Shown here: piece after piece, positions 29,110 to 38,000 of the stretch | Layout: each line of letters opens with the position of its first letter | Numbering within the stretch: the stretch's first letter is position 1 | DNA from: CAXMMR01 sp965198995 | GTDB lineage: Bacteria; Pseudomonadota; Alphaproteobacteria; Acetobacterales; Acetobacteraceae | Direction: 5' to 3' | Length of the DNA stretch: 64,000 nucleotides | NCBI GenBank assembly: GCA_965198995.1 | Contig: CBDAQG010000002.1 | Location: forward strand, 1,240,001 to 1,304,000 | The notes under the pieces: generated by a model | What the model saw: the letters and a program-made list of their open reading frames with translations, nothing else | The model's database searches: none | What the model was told of the DNA's origin: nothing | Translations under genes and position numbers: made by a program

Positions 29110-29487
29110 ATGGCGGACGAGACGGAGTGGCGCAGCAAGCTGACGCCCGAGCAATTTCATGTGCTGCGTGAGCACGGCACCGAGCGGCCGGAGAGCTCGC
29201 CGCTGAACGCGGGAAAGCGCGCGGGTGCGTTCCTCTGCGCCGCCTGCCAGCAGACGCTACTCGACGGCGGCGCCAAGTATGAGAGCGGCTCTGGCTGACC
29301 TAGCTTCTACGCGCTGGCCAGCGCGAGCGCGGTCAAGATGGTGGACGACAGCAGCCTCGGCATGCAGCGCACCGAGGTGGTATGCAGCCAGTGCGGCGGC
29401 CATCTGGCCCACGTGTTTTCGGCCGGAGCCGACCGGGCTGCGGTTTTGCGTGAATGGGGCGGCGCTGAAGTTTGATTCGACGAGGTA
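29110..29487 (+). pseudogene. msrB: peptide methionine-R-sulfoxide reductase, inactivated
   Basis: MsrB repairs oxidised methionine (R form). The reading begins MADETEWRSKLTPEQFHVLREHGTE and includes the first zinc CxxC (CAAC), then GSG, then a TGA stop (29297-29299) exactly where family members have Trp in GTGWPSF; the following PSFYALA continues the match. The second zinc pair CSQC and HLAHVF follow. Near 29420-29430 one base is missing, after which PTGLRFCVNGAALKFDS, with the catalytic Cys, resumes in another frame. Two independent lesions make it non-functional unless both are sequencing errors. AAGGGG precedes the ATG. Confidence 0.88.
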
Positions 29488-29489
29488 AG

Positions 29490-29617
29490 CAAGCGGTTCT
29501 TCTTTAAAAAAAGGAACCAAAAAACTTTTGTTTACTGAGATCATCGCTGGCGAGAGAGCGACAGCGCCTGAAAAGTTTTTTGCTCTTTTTTCAAAAAAGA
29601 AGCGGTTTCTTTGCTGG
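29490..29617. repeat. AT-rich repeat family, copy 2 (both arms)
   Basis: Left arm: hairpin GGTTC...GAACC then AAAAAACTTTT (29518-29528). Right arm: AAAAGTTTTTT (29571-29581) then hairpin GCTCTTTTTT/AAAAAAGAAGC. The two 11-base tracts are perfect reverse complements, so the arms can pair over about 42 bases. The central tail shares GATCATCGCTG with copy 1. It lies between the msrB remnant and the debranching-enzyme gene and supplies the leader of the latter. Confidence 0.75.
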
Positions 29618-29627
29618 AGCAAGTAGT

Positions 29628-31868
29628 TTGGCCCTAGAGATCACCGTCGGCCCGCCGCAGATCGCGATCCACGCGGCCGGAGCGGTGCTGTTGACCGAGC
29701 AGGATGGACAGATCCTGTGGCCCAGCGACAAGGGGTTCTACCACGACGACACGCGCCTGCTGTCGAGCTGGCAGGTCTATGCCAATGGCGAGCCTTGGGT
29801 GCTGCTCAACGGCGGCGCGGTGACGTTCTGCGCCGCCCGGATGTTCCTGCAGAACAAGGCGTTCCTCACCATGGACGGCGAGGTTGCCGCCAAGACGCTG
29901 AACCTTGCGATCGGGCGGCAGGTGGATGGTGGCGTGCGCGAGGATCTGTCGATCGCCAATTACGGCGGCACGGAGGTTTGCTTCAACCTCGAGATCGTCG
30001 TGCGCTCGGACTTTGCCGACATCTTCGAGGTGAAGGCGCAGCGCATCGTGCGGCGCGGGCGGATCAGCACCGTCTGGGACGAGGCGAGCGCGTGCCTGAC
30101 GACGACGTATCGCAACGAGGACTTCATGCGCAGCCTGCGGGTGCGCGCGCACGACCACGGCATCGCCGCCTATGCCAACGGGCGGATCACCTTCGAGGTG
30201 CGGATCGCGCCGGGGGCGAGCTGGCACGCCTACCTCACCTACGAGCCGGGCGACGAGCGCGGCTATCTCGGGGCGCCGGAGACGCCGATCGACGCCTGCC
30301 TGGACAGCCGGCTGAACAAGCGACTGCTCGCCTGGCACGCCAAGGTTGCCAAGTTGCGCTCCTCCAATGACGGCTTCGAGCTGCTGTATCATCGCGCGGT
30401 GGACGACATGGGGGCCCTGCGGCTGCCGCTCACGCCGCGGTTTCAGGGCGACCCGCAGGGTGGCGGCAGCGAGGCGCTGACGCGTGACCTCGCCGAGGGG
30501 GCGGAGGCGGAGGACCCGGTGGAGCTGGTGCCGGCGGCCGGGTTGCCGTGGTTCGTGGCGCTGTTCGGGCGCGACAGCCTGATCGTGTCGATGCAGACGA
30601 GCCTGATCTATCCGGGATTTGCGCGCGGCGCGCTGGAGCTGCTCGGGCGCTACCAGGCAAGCGAGGTGGATGACTGGCGTGACGCGCAGCCCGGCAAGAT
30701 TCTGCACGAGCTGCGGCGTGGCGAGCTCGCCCACTTCAAGCTCATTCCGCACACGCCGTATTACGGCACCGCGGACGCGACGGCGCTGTGGCTGATCGTG
30801 CTGCATCAGCTCTGGATGGTGACCGGCGACGAGGCGATGCTGCGCGAGCATCTGCCGGTGGCGGAGCGCTGCCTGACCTGGATCGACCGCTACGGCGACA
30901 GCGATGGCGACGGCTTTCAGGAGTATCAGACGAAGTCGAAGAACGGGCTTGAGAACCAGTCCTGGAAGGATAGCGGCGACGGGGTGCTGTATCCGGACGG
31001 CACCAAGGTGCGCGACCCGAAGGCGCTGGTCGAGCTGCAGGGCTACGTCTACGACGCCTGGCTGCGGATGGCGGTGGTGTATGACGCGCTCGGGCGCGGC
31101 GAGGATGCGGCCCGGCTGCGCGGCAAGGCCCGGCAATTGGCCGAGCTGTTCGAGGCGGCGTTCTGGGATGAGGAGCTCGGCTACTACGCCTTCGCGCTCG
31201 ACGGCGAGAAGAAGAAGGTGCTGTCGGTCGCCTCCAATCCGGGGCACTGCCTGTGGTCGGGGCTGATCCCCGAGCATCGGGCGGCGGCGGTGGTGCGGCG
31301 GCTGCTGGCGGACGACATGTGGTCCGGCTGGGGGATCCGCACGCTGTCGGCCAAGCACAAGGCGTTCAATCCGTACTCGTATCAGAACGGCTCGGTGTGG
31401 CCGCACGACAACGGCGTGATCGCGCACGGCTTTCGCCGCTACGGCTTTGACGACGAGGCGGCGCAGGTCGCCCTTGGGGTGGCGCGGGCGGGCGGCTTCT
31501 TCGCGCTGCATCAGTTGCCGGAGCTGTATGCCGGGCTTGCCCGCACCGAGACCAGCTTTCCGGTGCAGTATCTCGGCGCCAACGTGCCGCAGGCCTGGGC
31601 CGCGGGCTCGGTGTTCTCGCTGGTCGTCGCGATGCTGGGGCTGTCGCCGGACGCGCCATCGAGCCGGCTCTACGTCGACCCGCACCTGCCGGACTGGCTG
31701 CCCGACCTCACGCTGACCGACCTGTTGCTGGGCCAGGACGAGTTCGACCTGTGCTTCGAGCGGCAGGCGGACGGGACGACGAACTTCACCGTGCTGCGCG
31801 GGCCGGTGGAGAAGGTGGTGCGGCGGTCGCTGTCGGAGGCGCGCCGGAGTCTGGCGGGCCATGCCTAG
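29628..31868 (+). CDS. glycogen-debranching/amylo-alpha-1,6-glucosidase-like protein
   Basis: A 746-residue protein. The N-terminal beta-domain of the glycogen-debranching type contains LLTEQDGQILWPSDKGFYHD and DTRLLSSW; the C-terminal (alpha/alpha)6 barrel has LPWFVALFGRDSLIVSMQT, DGFQEYQTKSKNGLENQSWKDS (shortened here to its key run KNGLENQSWKDS) and NPYSYQNGSVWPHDNG with acidic catalytic candidates. It probably trims alpha-1,6-linked or similar glucans. An open frame extends to 29580, but those residues come from the AT-rich repeat; TTG at 29628 with GGAG eight bases before it is preferred. It likely acts in the cytoplasm, as no signal peptide is seen. Confidence 0.86.
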   Translation: MALEITVGPPQIAIHAAGAVLLTEQDGQILWPSDKGFYHDDTRLLSSWQVYANGEPWVLLNGGAVTFCAARMFLQNKAFLTMDGEVAAKTLNLAIGRQVDGGVREDLSIANYGGTEVCFNLEIVVRSDFADIFEVKAQRIVRRGRISTVWDEASACLTTTYRNEDFMRSLRVRAHDHGIAAYANGRITFEVRIAPGASWHAYLTYEPGDERGYLGAPETPIDACLDSRLNKRLLAWHAKVAKLRSSNDGFELLYHRAVDDMGALRLPLTPRFQGDPQGGGSEALTRDLAEGAEAEDPVELVPAAGLPWFVALFGRDSLIVSMQTSLIYPGFARGALELLGRYQASEVDDWRDAQPGKILHELRRGELAHFKLIPHTPYYGTADATALWLIVLHQLWMVTGDEAMLREHLPVAERCLTWIDRYGDSDGDGFQEYQTKSKNGLENQSWKDSGDGVLYPDGTKVRDPKALVELQGYVYDAWLRMAVVYDALGRGEDAARLRGKARQLAELFEAAFWDEELGYYAFALDGEKKKVLSVASNPGHCLWSGLIPEHRAAAVVRRLLADDMWSGWGIRTLSAKHKAFNPYSYQNGSVWPHDNGVIAHGFRRYGFDDEAAQVALGVARAGGFFALHQLPELYAGLARTETSFPVQYLGANVPQAWAAGSVFSLVVAMLGLSPDAPSSRLYVDPHLPDWLPDLTLTDLLLGQDEFDLCFERQADGTTNFTVLRGPVEKVVRRSLSEARRSLAGHA

Positions 31869-32017
31869 GGACGGCAGGGCAGAGCAGTCGCCTGATCGGC
31901 GTCTCGGCCAGTTTGGTGCGGAACCGGAACTTCCTGGCGGCCGCGCGCGTCATCAGTTTGGCGGCAGCGTCGGGATCCCTGCGACGAGCGGGCCGGCCAA
32001 CGGCAATGGAAGAGGCG

Positions 32018-32524
32018 ATGCAGGACGCGTTCGTCGCTGATCAGGCGTCCCTGATCGATCGGGCCTGGCGGCTGGCCCTGCTGATCGGGTTCTCGCTGGC
32101 GCGTCTGTGGTGGCGGCTGCGCCGGCCGCAGCACCAGGGCGCGCTGGTGGCGATGCATGTCGACGGGCAGGTGCTGCTGCTGCGCTCGTCGTATCGGCGG
32201 GCGTGGAACTTTCCCGGCGGCGGCGTGCATGCGGGCGAGCAGCCGGACGTCGCGGCGCGGCGCGAAATGGTCGAGGAGATCGGCGTCGACGTGGCGGCCC
32301 TCGGGGCGGCGGCGCTGCAGCCGGGTCGGGTGGAATGCGGCGTGTGGGACGGGCGGCAGGAGCGGGTGCACGTGTTCGAGCTGCGGCTCGACCGGCTGCC
32401 AAAGTTGCGGCTGGATGGGCGGGAGATCGTCGCGGCAAGGCTGGTCTCCCCGGGCGAGGCGCGCGGGCTGCGGCTGACCGGGCCGGTGGCGGCGTATTTC
32501 GCGGCAGGAAGCGCTTCTTTTTGA
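32018..32524 (+). CDS. NUDIX hydrolase with N-terminal hydrophobic segment
   Basis: A 168-residue protein. The Nudix box is complete: GGGVHAGE, then REMVEEIGVD (G-x5-E-x7-REUxEExGU). A hydrophobic stretch LALLIGFSLARLWW near residues 17-30 may anchor it to the membrane. ATG 32018 is preferred because GGAAG ends five bases before it; ATG 32006 is an alternative. The stop codon TGA falls inside the AT-rich repeat copy 3, whose hairpin supplies the last residues ASF. Substrate unknown; such proteins cleave nucleoside diphosphate-linked compounds. Confidence 0.85.
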   Translation: MQDAFVADQASLIDRAWRLALLIGFSLARLWWRLRRPQHQGALVAMHVDGQVLLLRSSYRRAWNFPGGGVHAGEQPDVAARREMVEEIGVDVAALGAAALQPGRVECGVWDGRQERVHVFELRLDRLPKLRLDGREIVAARLVSPGEARGLRLTGPVAAYFAAGSASF

Positions 32525-32620
32525 AAAAAGAAGCAAAAACTTTTGCTCCGCTGTCGCGCCTTTACGGACAAAAGTTTTTTGATCCTTTTTTTCAAATAAG
32601 GATACCTTGCTTTCTTCTAT
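32506..32620. repeat. AT-rich repeat family, copy 3 (both arms)
   Basis: Left arm hairpin GCTTCTTTTT/AAAAAGAAGC (32513-32534) followed by AAAAACTTTTG; right arm AAAAGTTTTTT (32570-32580) followed by ATCCTT...AAGGAT. It sits between convergent genes, with one arm at the end of each, as expected of a two-way terminator. The NUDIX stop codon lies within the left hairpin. Confidence 0.75.
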
Positions 32621-33267
32621 CTCGGCCCGCGCCTGGTGTAGCCAAGGCTGTCGAAGTCTTGCGCGTAATGATCGTTGACGACGCGCACGGTCGCCGCGTC
32701 CAGCAGCGCTGAGGTGACGTGGCGCGGCCGGGCCCGGTTGGTGCGCAGCAGCGGCGCCTCGGGCGCGAGCGGCAGGTTGAGGTGGCGGTGCAGGTGGCGG
32801 ACGTCGCGCTCCAGGGTTTCGTAGCGGAAGACGTGCTCGACCTTGCGTTCGGCGCCGTCGCACAGAAAGCGGTGCTGCGGCGTGAAGTGGATGCTGGCGG
32901 GGCTGAGGTCGGTCACCAGCGCGTGCAGGTTAGCCTGCAGGTAGGCGTTCATCTGGCGGGCGTAGGCGGGCGTGTTGACGGTGTAGCGGCCCTCCACATA
33001 GTCGTAGGCCGAAACGACCCGGTCGTACGGGTCGCGGACGAAGGCGAAGCTGAAGTAGCGCGGCAGCAGCGCGTAGATGTCGGGATACAAGGTGCGCATC
33101 TCGTCCAGCGGCACGTGGGCGCGGTCGATTTGCCGATCGGGCGTGTCGAGGATGCCCCAGAACCTGTTGCCGGTGGTCTCGACGCCCATCAGCATGTCGC
33201 GCACGCTGGTGCCGGCGCATTTCGGGTTGTGGATAAACACGAAACGCTTGGTGTCGGAGACGAGCAT
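32617..33267 (-). CDS. sulfotransferase family 2 domain protein
   Basis: A 216-residue protein with both PAPS-binding elements of the carbohydrate sulfotransferase class: the 5'-phosphosulfate loop HNPKCAGTSVR (residues 13-23) and the 3'-phosphate motif FVRDPYDRVVSAY (about 75-87). It would transfer sulfate from PAPS to a sugar or other hydroxyl group; the acceptor is unknown. It has no operon partner, facing the NUDIX gene and lying downstream of the UDG-family gene. An inverted repeat sits in its leader. Confidence 0.85.
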   Translation of the reverse strand: MLVSDTKRFVFIHNPKCAGTSVRDMLMGVETTGNRFWGILDTPDRQIDRAHVPLDEMRTLYPDIYALLPRYFSFAFVRDPYDRVVSAYDYVEGRYTVNTPAYARQMNAYLQANLHALVTDLSPASIHFTPQHRFLCDGAERKVEHVFRYETLERDVRHLHRHLNLPLAPEAPLLRTNRARPRHVTSALLDAATVRVVNDHYAQDFDSLGYTRRGPR

Positions 33268-33284
33268 CGGCCAGCTTTTAGAGC

Positions 33285-33305
33285 GGTTCCACTCAGGGTG
33301 GAACC
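33285..33305. repeat. palindromic unit in the sulfotransferase leader
   Basis: GGTTCCAC and GTGGAACC pair perfectly around a five-base loop (TCAGG), extendable to AG/CT with one mismatch. It resembles the short GGTTCCAC-type palindromes scattered in many alphaproteobacterial genomes. It lies 18-38 bases upstream of the sulfotransferase start on its leader side. Confidence 0.5.
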
Positions 33306-33413
33306 ACTCCCATTGTTTTTGGCGAGCAATTTCATCAGCCTAAGATCGCTACGCCATCGCAGCCAGGCTGATATTGCTCCAGGTCTCGCCGGTGGATTTC
33401 GAACGCGTCGTCG

Positions 33414-34085
33414 TCACGCGCCAGCCCGCCTCTGCCTGGCGGTGGGGTCAAGGGGGTGAGCGGCTCGCCCGGCTGACGTTGCCGCGAGCCACGCCTGCCG
33501 CCAGATGCCCGGTATCTGGCGCCACCGCGCGGCGCTGGCGGGACCGGCGCGCGCCTGGCCGCCCGGATGCACGCTGCGAAAGCGCGGCAGGCTCGCCGGC
33601 AGCAGCGGCTCGGCGTAACGGCAGGCGGCGTTGCCGACCAGGACGACGGCTGCGAGCTCGGGCAGCAGGGCGAGCAGCGACGGCAGGGTGGCGGCGCCGG
33701 CGCGGAACTCGGCCGGCGCCGTGGCGATGGCGCCGGTCCACCACGGGCAGGCGTTCCACAGCAGGGTGGCCTGCCGCGGGATGCCGGCCTCGCGCATGAA
33801 GCCGTCGATGGCGCGCGCGGTGGGGTCGTCGGTGTCGCGGCTGACGAAGCCGGAGCCGGCGGGCGGCACGACGCGCGGGCCGGGCTTCTCGAGGATGAAC
33901 AGCAGGCGGGCGCTGATACCGCCGTCGAGCGGGTCGAAGTCGGGGACGTGGTGCGGCGTGGCGCGGCGCAGCGCGTCAACATAGGCGGCGAGCGGGGCGG
34001 CGTGGGGCGCGGCGAGCAGGGCTCGGCGGGCGGCGCGGGTCGCCGGGTCGGCGAGGTTCGCCCGGGCACGCGGCGCGGCCGGCAT
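33414..34085 (-). CDS. uracil-DNA glycosylase family protein
   Basis: A 223-residue protein with UDG-superfamily features: LLFILEKPGPR near residues 61-71, TLLWNACPWWTG near 106-117 (the NxxPW-like strand region), VVLVGNAACRYAEPLL and the C-terminal FRSVHPGGQAR that supplies the active-site His in HPG. This looks like a divergent group rather than classical Ung. It likely removes damaged or deaminated bases or acts on a related substrate. It begins one base from the end of the DUF3667 remnant on the same strand. Confidence 0.75.
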   Translation of the reverse strand: MPAAPRARANLADPATRAARRALLAAPHAAPLAAYVDALRRATPHHVPDFDPLDGGISARLLFILEKPGPRVVPPAGSGFVSRDTDDPTARAIDGFMREAGIPRQATLLWNACPWWTGAIATAPAEFRAGAATLPSLLALLPELAAVVLVGNAACRYAEPLLPASLPRFRSVHPGGQARAGPASAARWRQIPGIWRQAWLAATSAGRAAHPLDPTARQRRAGA

Positions 34086-34431
34086 CAGCCGCCGTTGAGC
34101 AGCAGGCTGAGGATGGCCAGGCTCGCCGCGAGCAGCGTGATGCCGACCCGCGCGCCGGCGGCGAGCAGGGCCATGCGGAGCAACGTCACGAGCCGGCCCG
34201 TGCCGTAGACGTCCCCTCGACGTCGTCGGTGGTGAGGCGCGCGGGCTGCAGGCGGCGGAGGCTGCGCCACAGCCGGCTATCGGCGTCGGCGAGGGTTTCG
34301 ACGAGCTCGGCGGCGATGTGGCGGAGCGAACGGTGGTTGAGCTCGGCGCGCTGGCCGCAGCGATGGCGCCAGCCGCCTTGCAGGGGTTTCGCGCAGTTCA
34401 GGCAGCGTGTGAGGGGCGGCAGGCGCGACAT
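34085..34431 (-). pseudogene. DUF3667-like membrane protein remnant (internal deletion)
   Basis: The first frame (34431-34186) gives the N-terminal zinc ribbon and following helix of DUF3667 proteins (TRCLNCAKPLQGG, HRCGQRAE, HRSLRHIAAELVETL, SRLWRSL). A second frame (to 34085) gives what resembles their C-terminus (DVYGTGRLVTLLRMALL and a hydrophobic helix). The usual middle, some 150-250 residues with several membrane helices, is missing, and the two parts are out of frame at about 34215-34225. One Cys of the second zinc pair is also replaced (WRHRC). Reads as a deletion relic. Confidence 0.65.
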
Positions 34432-34547
34432 GGTCCTGGCCAGGATGGAGCAAGGGCGGGCGCGGATAAAGCGCGGCTTGAGCGCCGACGTTAACGTCTC
34501 GGTAAGGACCTGCTGGCATCATGCGTCGGGGTAGAAGGAGGCGGATG

Positions 34548-34760
34548 ATGGAACTGCTGAACGTCATGGGCGCGGCGCCGGGCCATATGGTCGCTTCGGT
34601 GCAGCATGCGGGCCGGCTGGTGCATGTGCGCCTGGAGGTGTCGCGTCATCCGCTTGGCGGCTGGCAGGCGCGTCGCGATGACACCGAGTGGTCGCTTCGA
34701 TGCAACAGGCTGGAGACGGCGATTCTGCTGGAGGCCGGGGAGACGATGCTGTCGGCTTGA
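34548..34760 (+). CDS. small hypothetical protein, 70 residues
   Basis: No family recognised. Support comes from a strong ribosome-binding site (AGGAGG, six bases before ATG 34548; a second ATG at 34545 is too close) and a coherent composition with beta-rich character (HMVASVQHAGRLVHVRLEVS). It has no signal peptide or membrane segment. It ends with ETMLSA and is followed by a GC-rich repeat oriented with it, as for other genes here. Confidence 0.6.
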   Translation: MELLNVMGAAPGHMVASVQHAGRLVHVRLEVSRHPLGGWQARRDDTEWSLRCNRLETAILLEAGETMLSA

Positions 34761-34782
34761 GGATCGGTTGCAGAGGCGAGGC

Positions 34783-34833
34783 AAGGCAAGGGGCTTTGTC
34801 CCTTGACCCCACCAAAGCCGCGGCTTTGGAAAC
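34783..34833 (+). repeat. GC-rich double-hairpin family, copy 1
   Basis: AAGGGGCTTTGTCCCTT then GACCCCA then the perfect palindrome CCAAAGCCGCGGCTTTGG (34813-34830). Placed after the 3' end of the small gene and oriented with it. Confidence 0.7.
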
Positions 34834-34941
34834 ATCTCGTCAGGTACTTTGGAGTCCGGCCGTTCAGCTGCGAGCGGCGCAGCCATTTGATATGCTGCGC
34901 AAGTTAAGAACGAGCCCGCTGGACGACAATCCTGAACTGAT

Positions 34942-34995
34942 GGGGGTCTGGGGCCTCAGGCCCCAGCGGGTCGAGGGCAGAGCCCTCGCCTTGCT
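34942..34995 (-). repeat. GC-rich double-hairpin family, copy 2
   Basis: Reverse orientation: CTGGGGCCTCAGGCCCCAG (34948-34966) and CGAGGGCAGAGCCCTCG (34972-34988). Lies after the mfd 3' end and is oriented with mfd. Confidence 0.7.
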
Positions 34996-35049
34996 GGAGT
35001 TGCCACTCAGCCCCTCAGGCTGAAGCAGTTCCACTACGTCGACTCGACG

Positions 35050-38000
35050 CTAGGCGGCCTTGGCTTGGCCGACCAGCCGGTTGAGGTTGGTGAGCACGTC
35101 GCGCGCCGCCTTCACCCGCTCGGCGACGCTCATCTCGCGCGCCATCGCGAGTTTGTGGTCCGGTCGCAGCCGGAGCTGCCCTTGTCGGCTGCCGAGCCAG
35201 GTGACGAGGCCGGCTGGGTTGCCGAACGAGTTGCCGCGAAACTGCAGCACCATCCCCTTTGGCCCCGCCTCGAGCTTCTCCACGCCGGCCTCGCGGCAGG
35301 CGCGCTTCAGGCCGACCACCTGCAGCAGGTTCTCCACCTCGTCCGGAACGGCACCGAAACGGTCGACCAGCTCGGCCGCCATCGCCTCGCTCTCGGCGTC
35401 CGAGGTCAGCGCGCCGATGCGGCGATAGAGGCCGAGGCGCACCGGCAGGTCGCGCACGTAGGTGTCCGGGATCAGCACCGGCAGGCCGAGCGAGATGTTC
35501 GGCGTCCAGTCGCGGTCGTCGTTGCGGCGCCGGCCGCGTTCCGCCCGCATGTCGGCCACCGCATCCTCCAGCATCTGCTGGTAGAGCTCGATGCCGACCT
35601 CGCGAATGTGCCCGGACTGCTCGTCGCCGAGCAGGTTGCCGGCGCCGCGGATGTCGAGGTCGTGCGAGGCGAGGGTGAAGCCGGCGCCAAGCGTGTCGAG
35701 CGTCTGCATGACGTCGAGCCGCTTCTCGGCGGCCGCCGACAGCACGTGCTTCTGCGGCCAGGTCAGGTAGGCGTAGCCGCGCTGCTTGCCGCGGCCGACG
35801 CGGCCGCGCAGCTGGTAGAGCTGCCCAAGGCCGAACAGGTCCGCCCGGTGGATGAGCAGCGTGTTGACGGCCGGCATATCCAGCCCGCTCTCGACGATGT
35901 TGGTCGACAGCAGGATGTCGTATTTGCCGTCGCCGAACTCCGTCATCACCCGCTCGAGCTCGCTCGGCGCGAGCCGGCCATGCGCGGTGACGACGCTCGC
36001 CTCCGGCACGATCTCGCGCAGCCGCTCGCCGAGCCGCTCCAAATCCTCGATGCGGGGCGCAACGCAGAACACTTGGCCGCCGCGGAAGCGCTCGCGCTGG
36101 ATCGCCTCGCGGACCACCACGTGGTCGAACGGCATGATAAAGGTGCGCACCGCCAGTCGGTCGACCGGCGGGGTGGCGATCAGGCTCATCTCGCGCACGC
36201 CGGTCAGCGCCAGCTGCAGCGTGCGCGGGATCGGTGTCGCCGACAGCGTCAGCACGTGCACGTCCGCCTTGAGCGCCTTCAGCCGCTCCTTGTGGGCGAC
36301 GCCGAAATGCTGCTCCTCGTCGACGATGACGAGGCCGAGATCGGCGAACTCAACCCCCTTGGCGAGCAGCGCGTGGGTGCCGACGACGATGTTGAGCCCG
36401 CCCTCGGCGAGCCGCCGCTTGGCCTCGCCGGCCTCCTTGGCGGTGACCATGCGCGAGAGCTGGCCGACGCTGACCGGCAGCCCCTCGAAGCGCTGGGCAA
36501 ATACCCGCGCGTGCTGGCGCGCCAGCAGCGTCGTCGGCACCACCACGGCGACCTGGGCGCCCGACATCACCACCGCGAAGGCGGCCCTGAGCGCCACCTC
36601 AGTCTTGCCGAAGCCGACGTCGCCGCAGATCAGCCGGTCCATCGGCCGCCCGGCCGAGAGGTCCTCCAGCACGTCGCTGATGGCGCGCGTCTGGTCCTCG
36701 GTCTCGGCGAACGGGAAGCGGGCGCAGAACTCGTCCCAGGCGCCCTCGGGCGGCGCCATCATCGGCGCCTCGCGCAGCCGCCGCTCCGCCGCGGTGCGGA
36801 TCAGCGAGCCCGCCATGTCGCGGATTCGCTGCTTCATCCGCGCCTTGCGGCCCTGCCAGCTGGTGCCGCCGAGCTTGTCGAGGCCGACGCCCTGCTGCTC
36901 GGAGCCGAAGCGGCTCAGCATCTCGATGTTCTCGACCGGCAGGAACAGCTTCTCCAGCCCGTCATACATCAGCCGCAGGCAGTCATGCGGCGCCGAGCCG
37001 ACGGTCAGGGTCTCCAGCCCCTCGTAGCGGCCGATGCCGTATTCCTGGTGCACCACCAGGTCGCCCTCGGCGATCTCGGTGGCCTCGGCGATGAACTGGT
37101 CGGCGCGCTTGCGCCGCCGGGCCGGCCGGGCGATGCGCTCGCCGAGCAGGTCCTGCTCGCCGACGATCGCGACGTCCTCGGCGACGAAGCCGCGCTCGAT
37201 GCCGAGCGTGACGAGCCCGATCGCGTCCGTCGGCAGCCGCTTCGTGCTGACCCAGTTCTCCGCCACCTCGACGCGCAGCCCGTTCTCGCGCAGCAGGGTG
37301 GCGATCCGCTCGCGCGAGCCGCGCGTCCAGGCGGCGACGATTGTCCGCCGGCCCAGTCCGGCCCAGACCTTCTGCTGCCGGCCGAGCTCGGCGAACACCG
37401 TCTCGCCGGCGGCCTGCGCCACCGTCTTGCTGAACACGATGCCGGGCCGCCCGCCGGCATCAAGGCCGGCCGCACCCTCGGCCTGGCCGTAGGGATTGAA
37501 CACGACGCGCGGGAATTGTCCGAGCATCGCGTCCCATTCGGCGCGGTCGAGGTAGAGCTGCGCGGGCGGCAGCGGCCGATACGGCACCTCGCCGTCGCGG
37601 GTCACACGGCCGCGCGCCTCGTAATGGTCGGCGATCATCTCGAGCCGGGCGTCGAGCACGTCGCCCACCTGGCTGTCGAGCGTGATCGCCGGCCGCTCCA
37701 CATAGTCGAGCAGCGTCTCCATCGCCTCGTGGAACAGTGGCTCCCAATGCTCCATGCCGGGGTGGCGGCGCCGGTCGGAGATCGACAGGTAAATCGGATC
37801 GGCGGCCGCTTCCTGGCCGAACAGCTCGCGAAACCCGGCGCGGAAACGCGACACGCTGGCCTCGTCGAGCGCGATCTCGCTGATCGGCCGCAGCGACAGG
37901 GCGGCGACCGGCTCCGAGCTGCGCTGCGTCGTCGCGTCGAAGCGCTTGATCGTCTCGATCGCGTCGCCAAACATGTCGAGCCGCACGGGGTCGGCCTGCC

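Noticed and set aside
29297..29299. In-frame TGA in msrB read as selenocysteine
   Set aside because: The conserved residue there is Trp, not Cys, and a second frameshift lies downstream; no selenocysteine signal seen.
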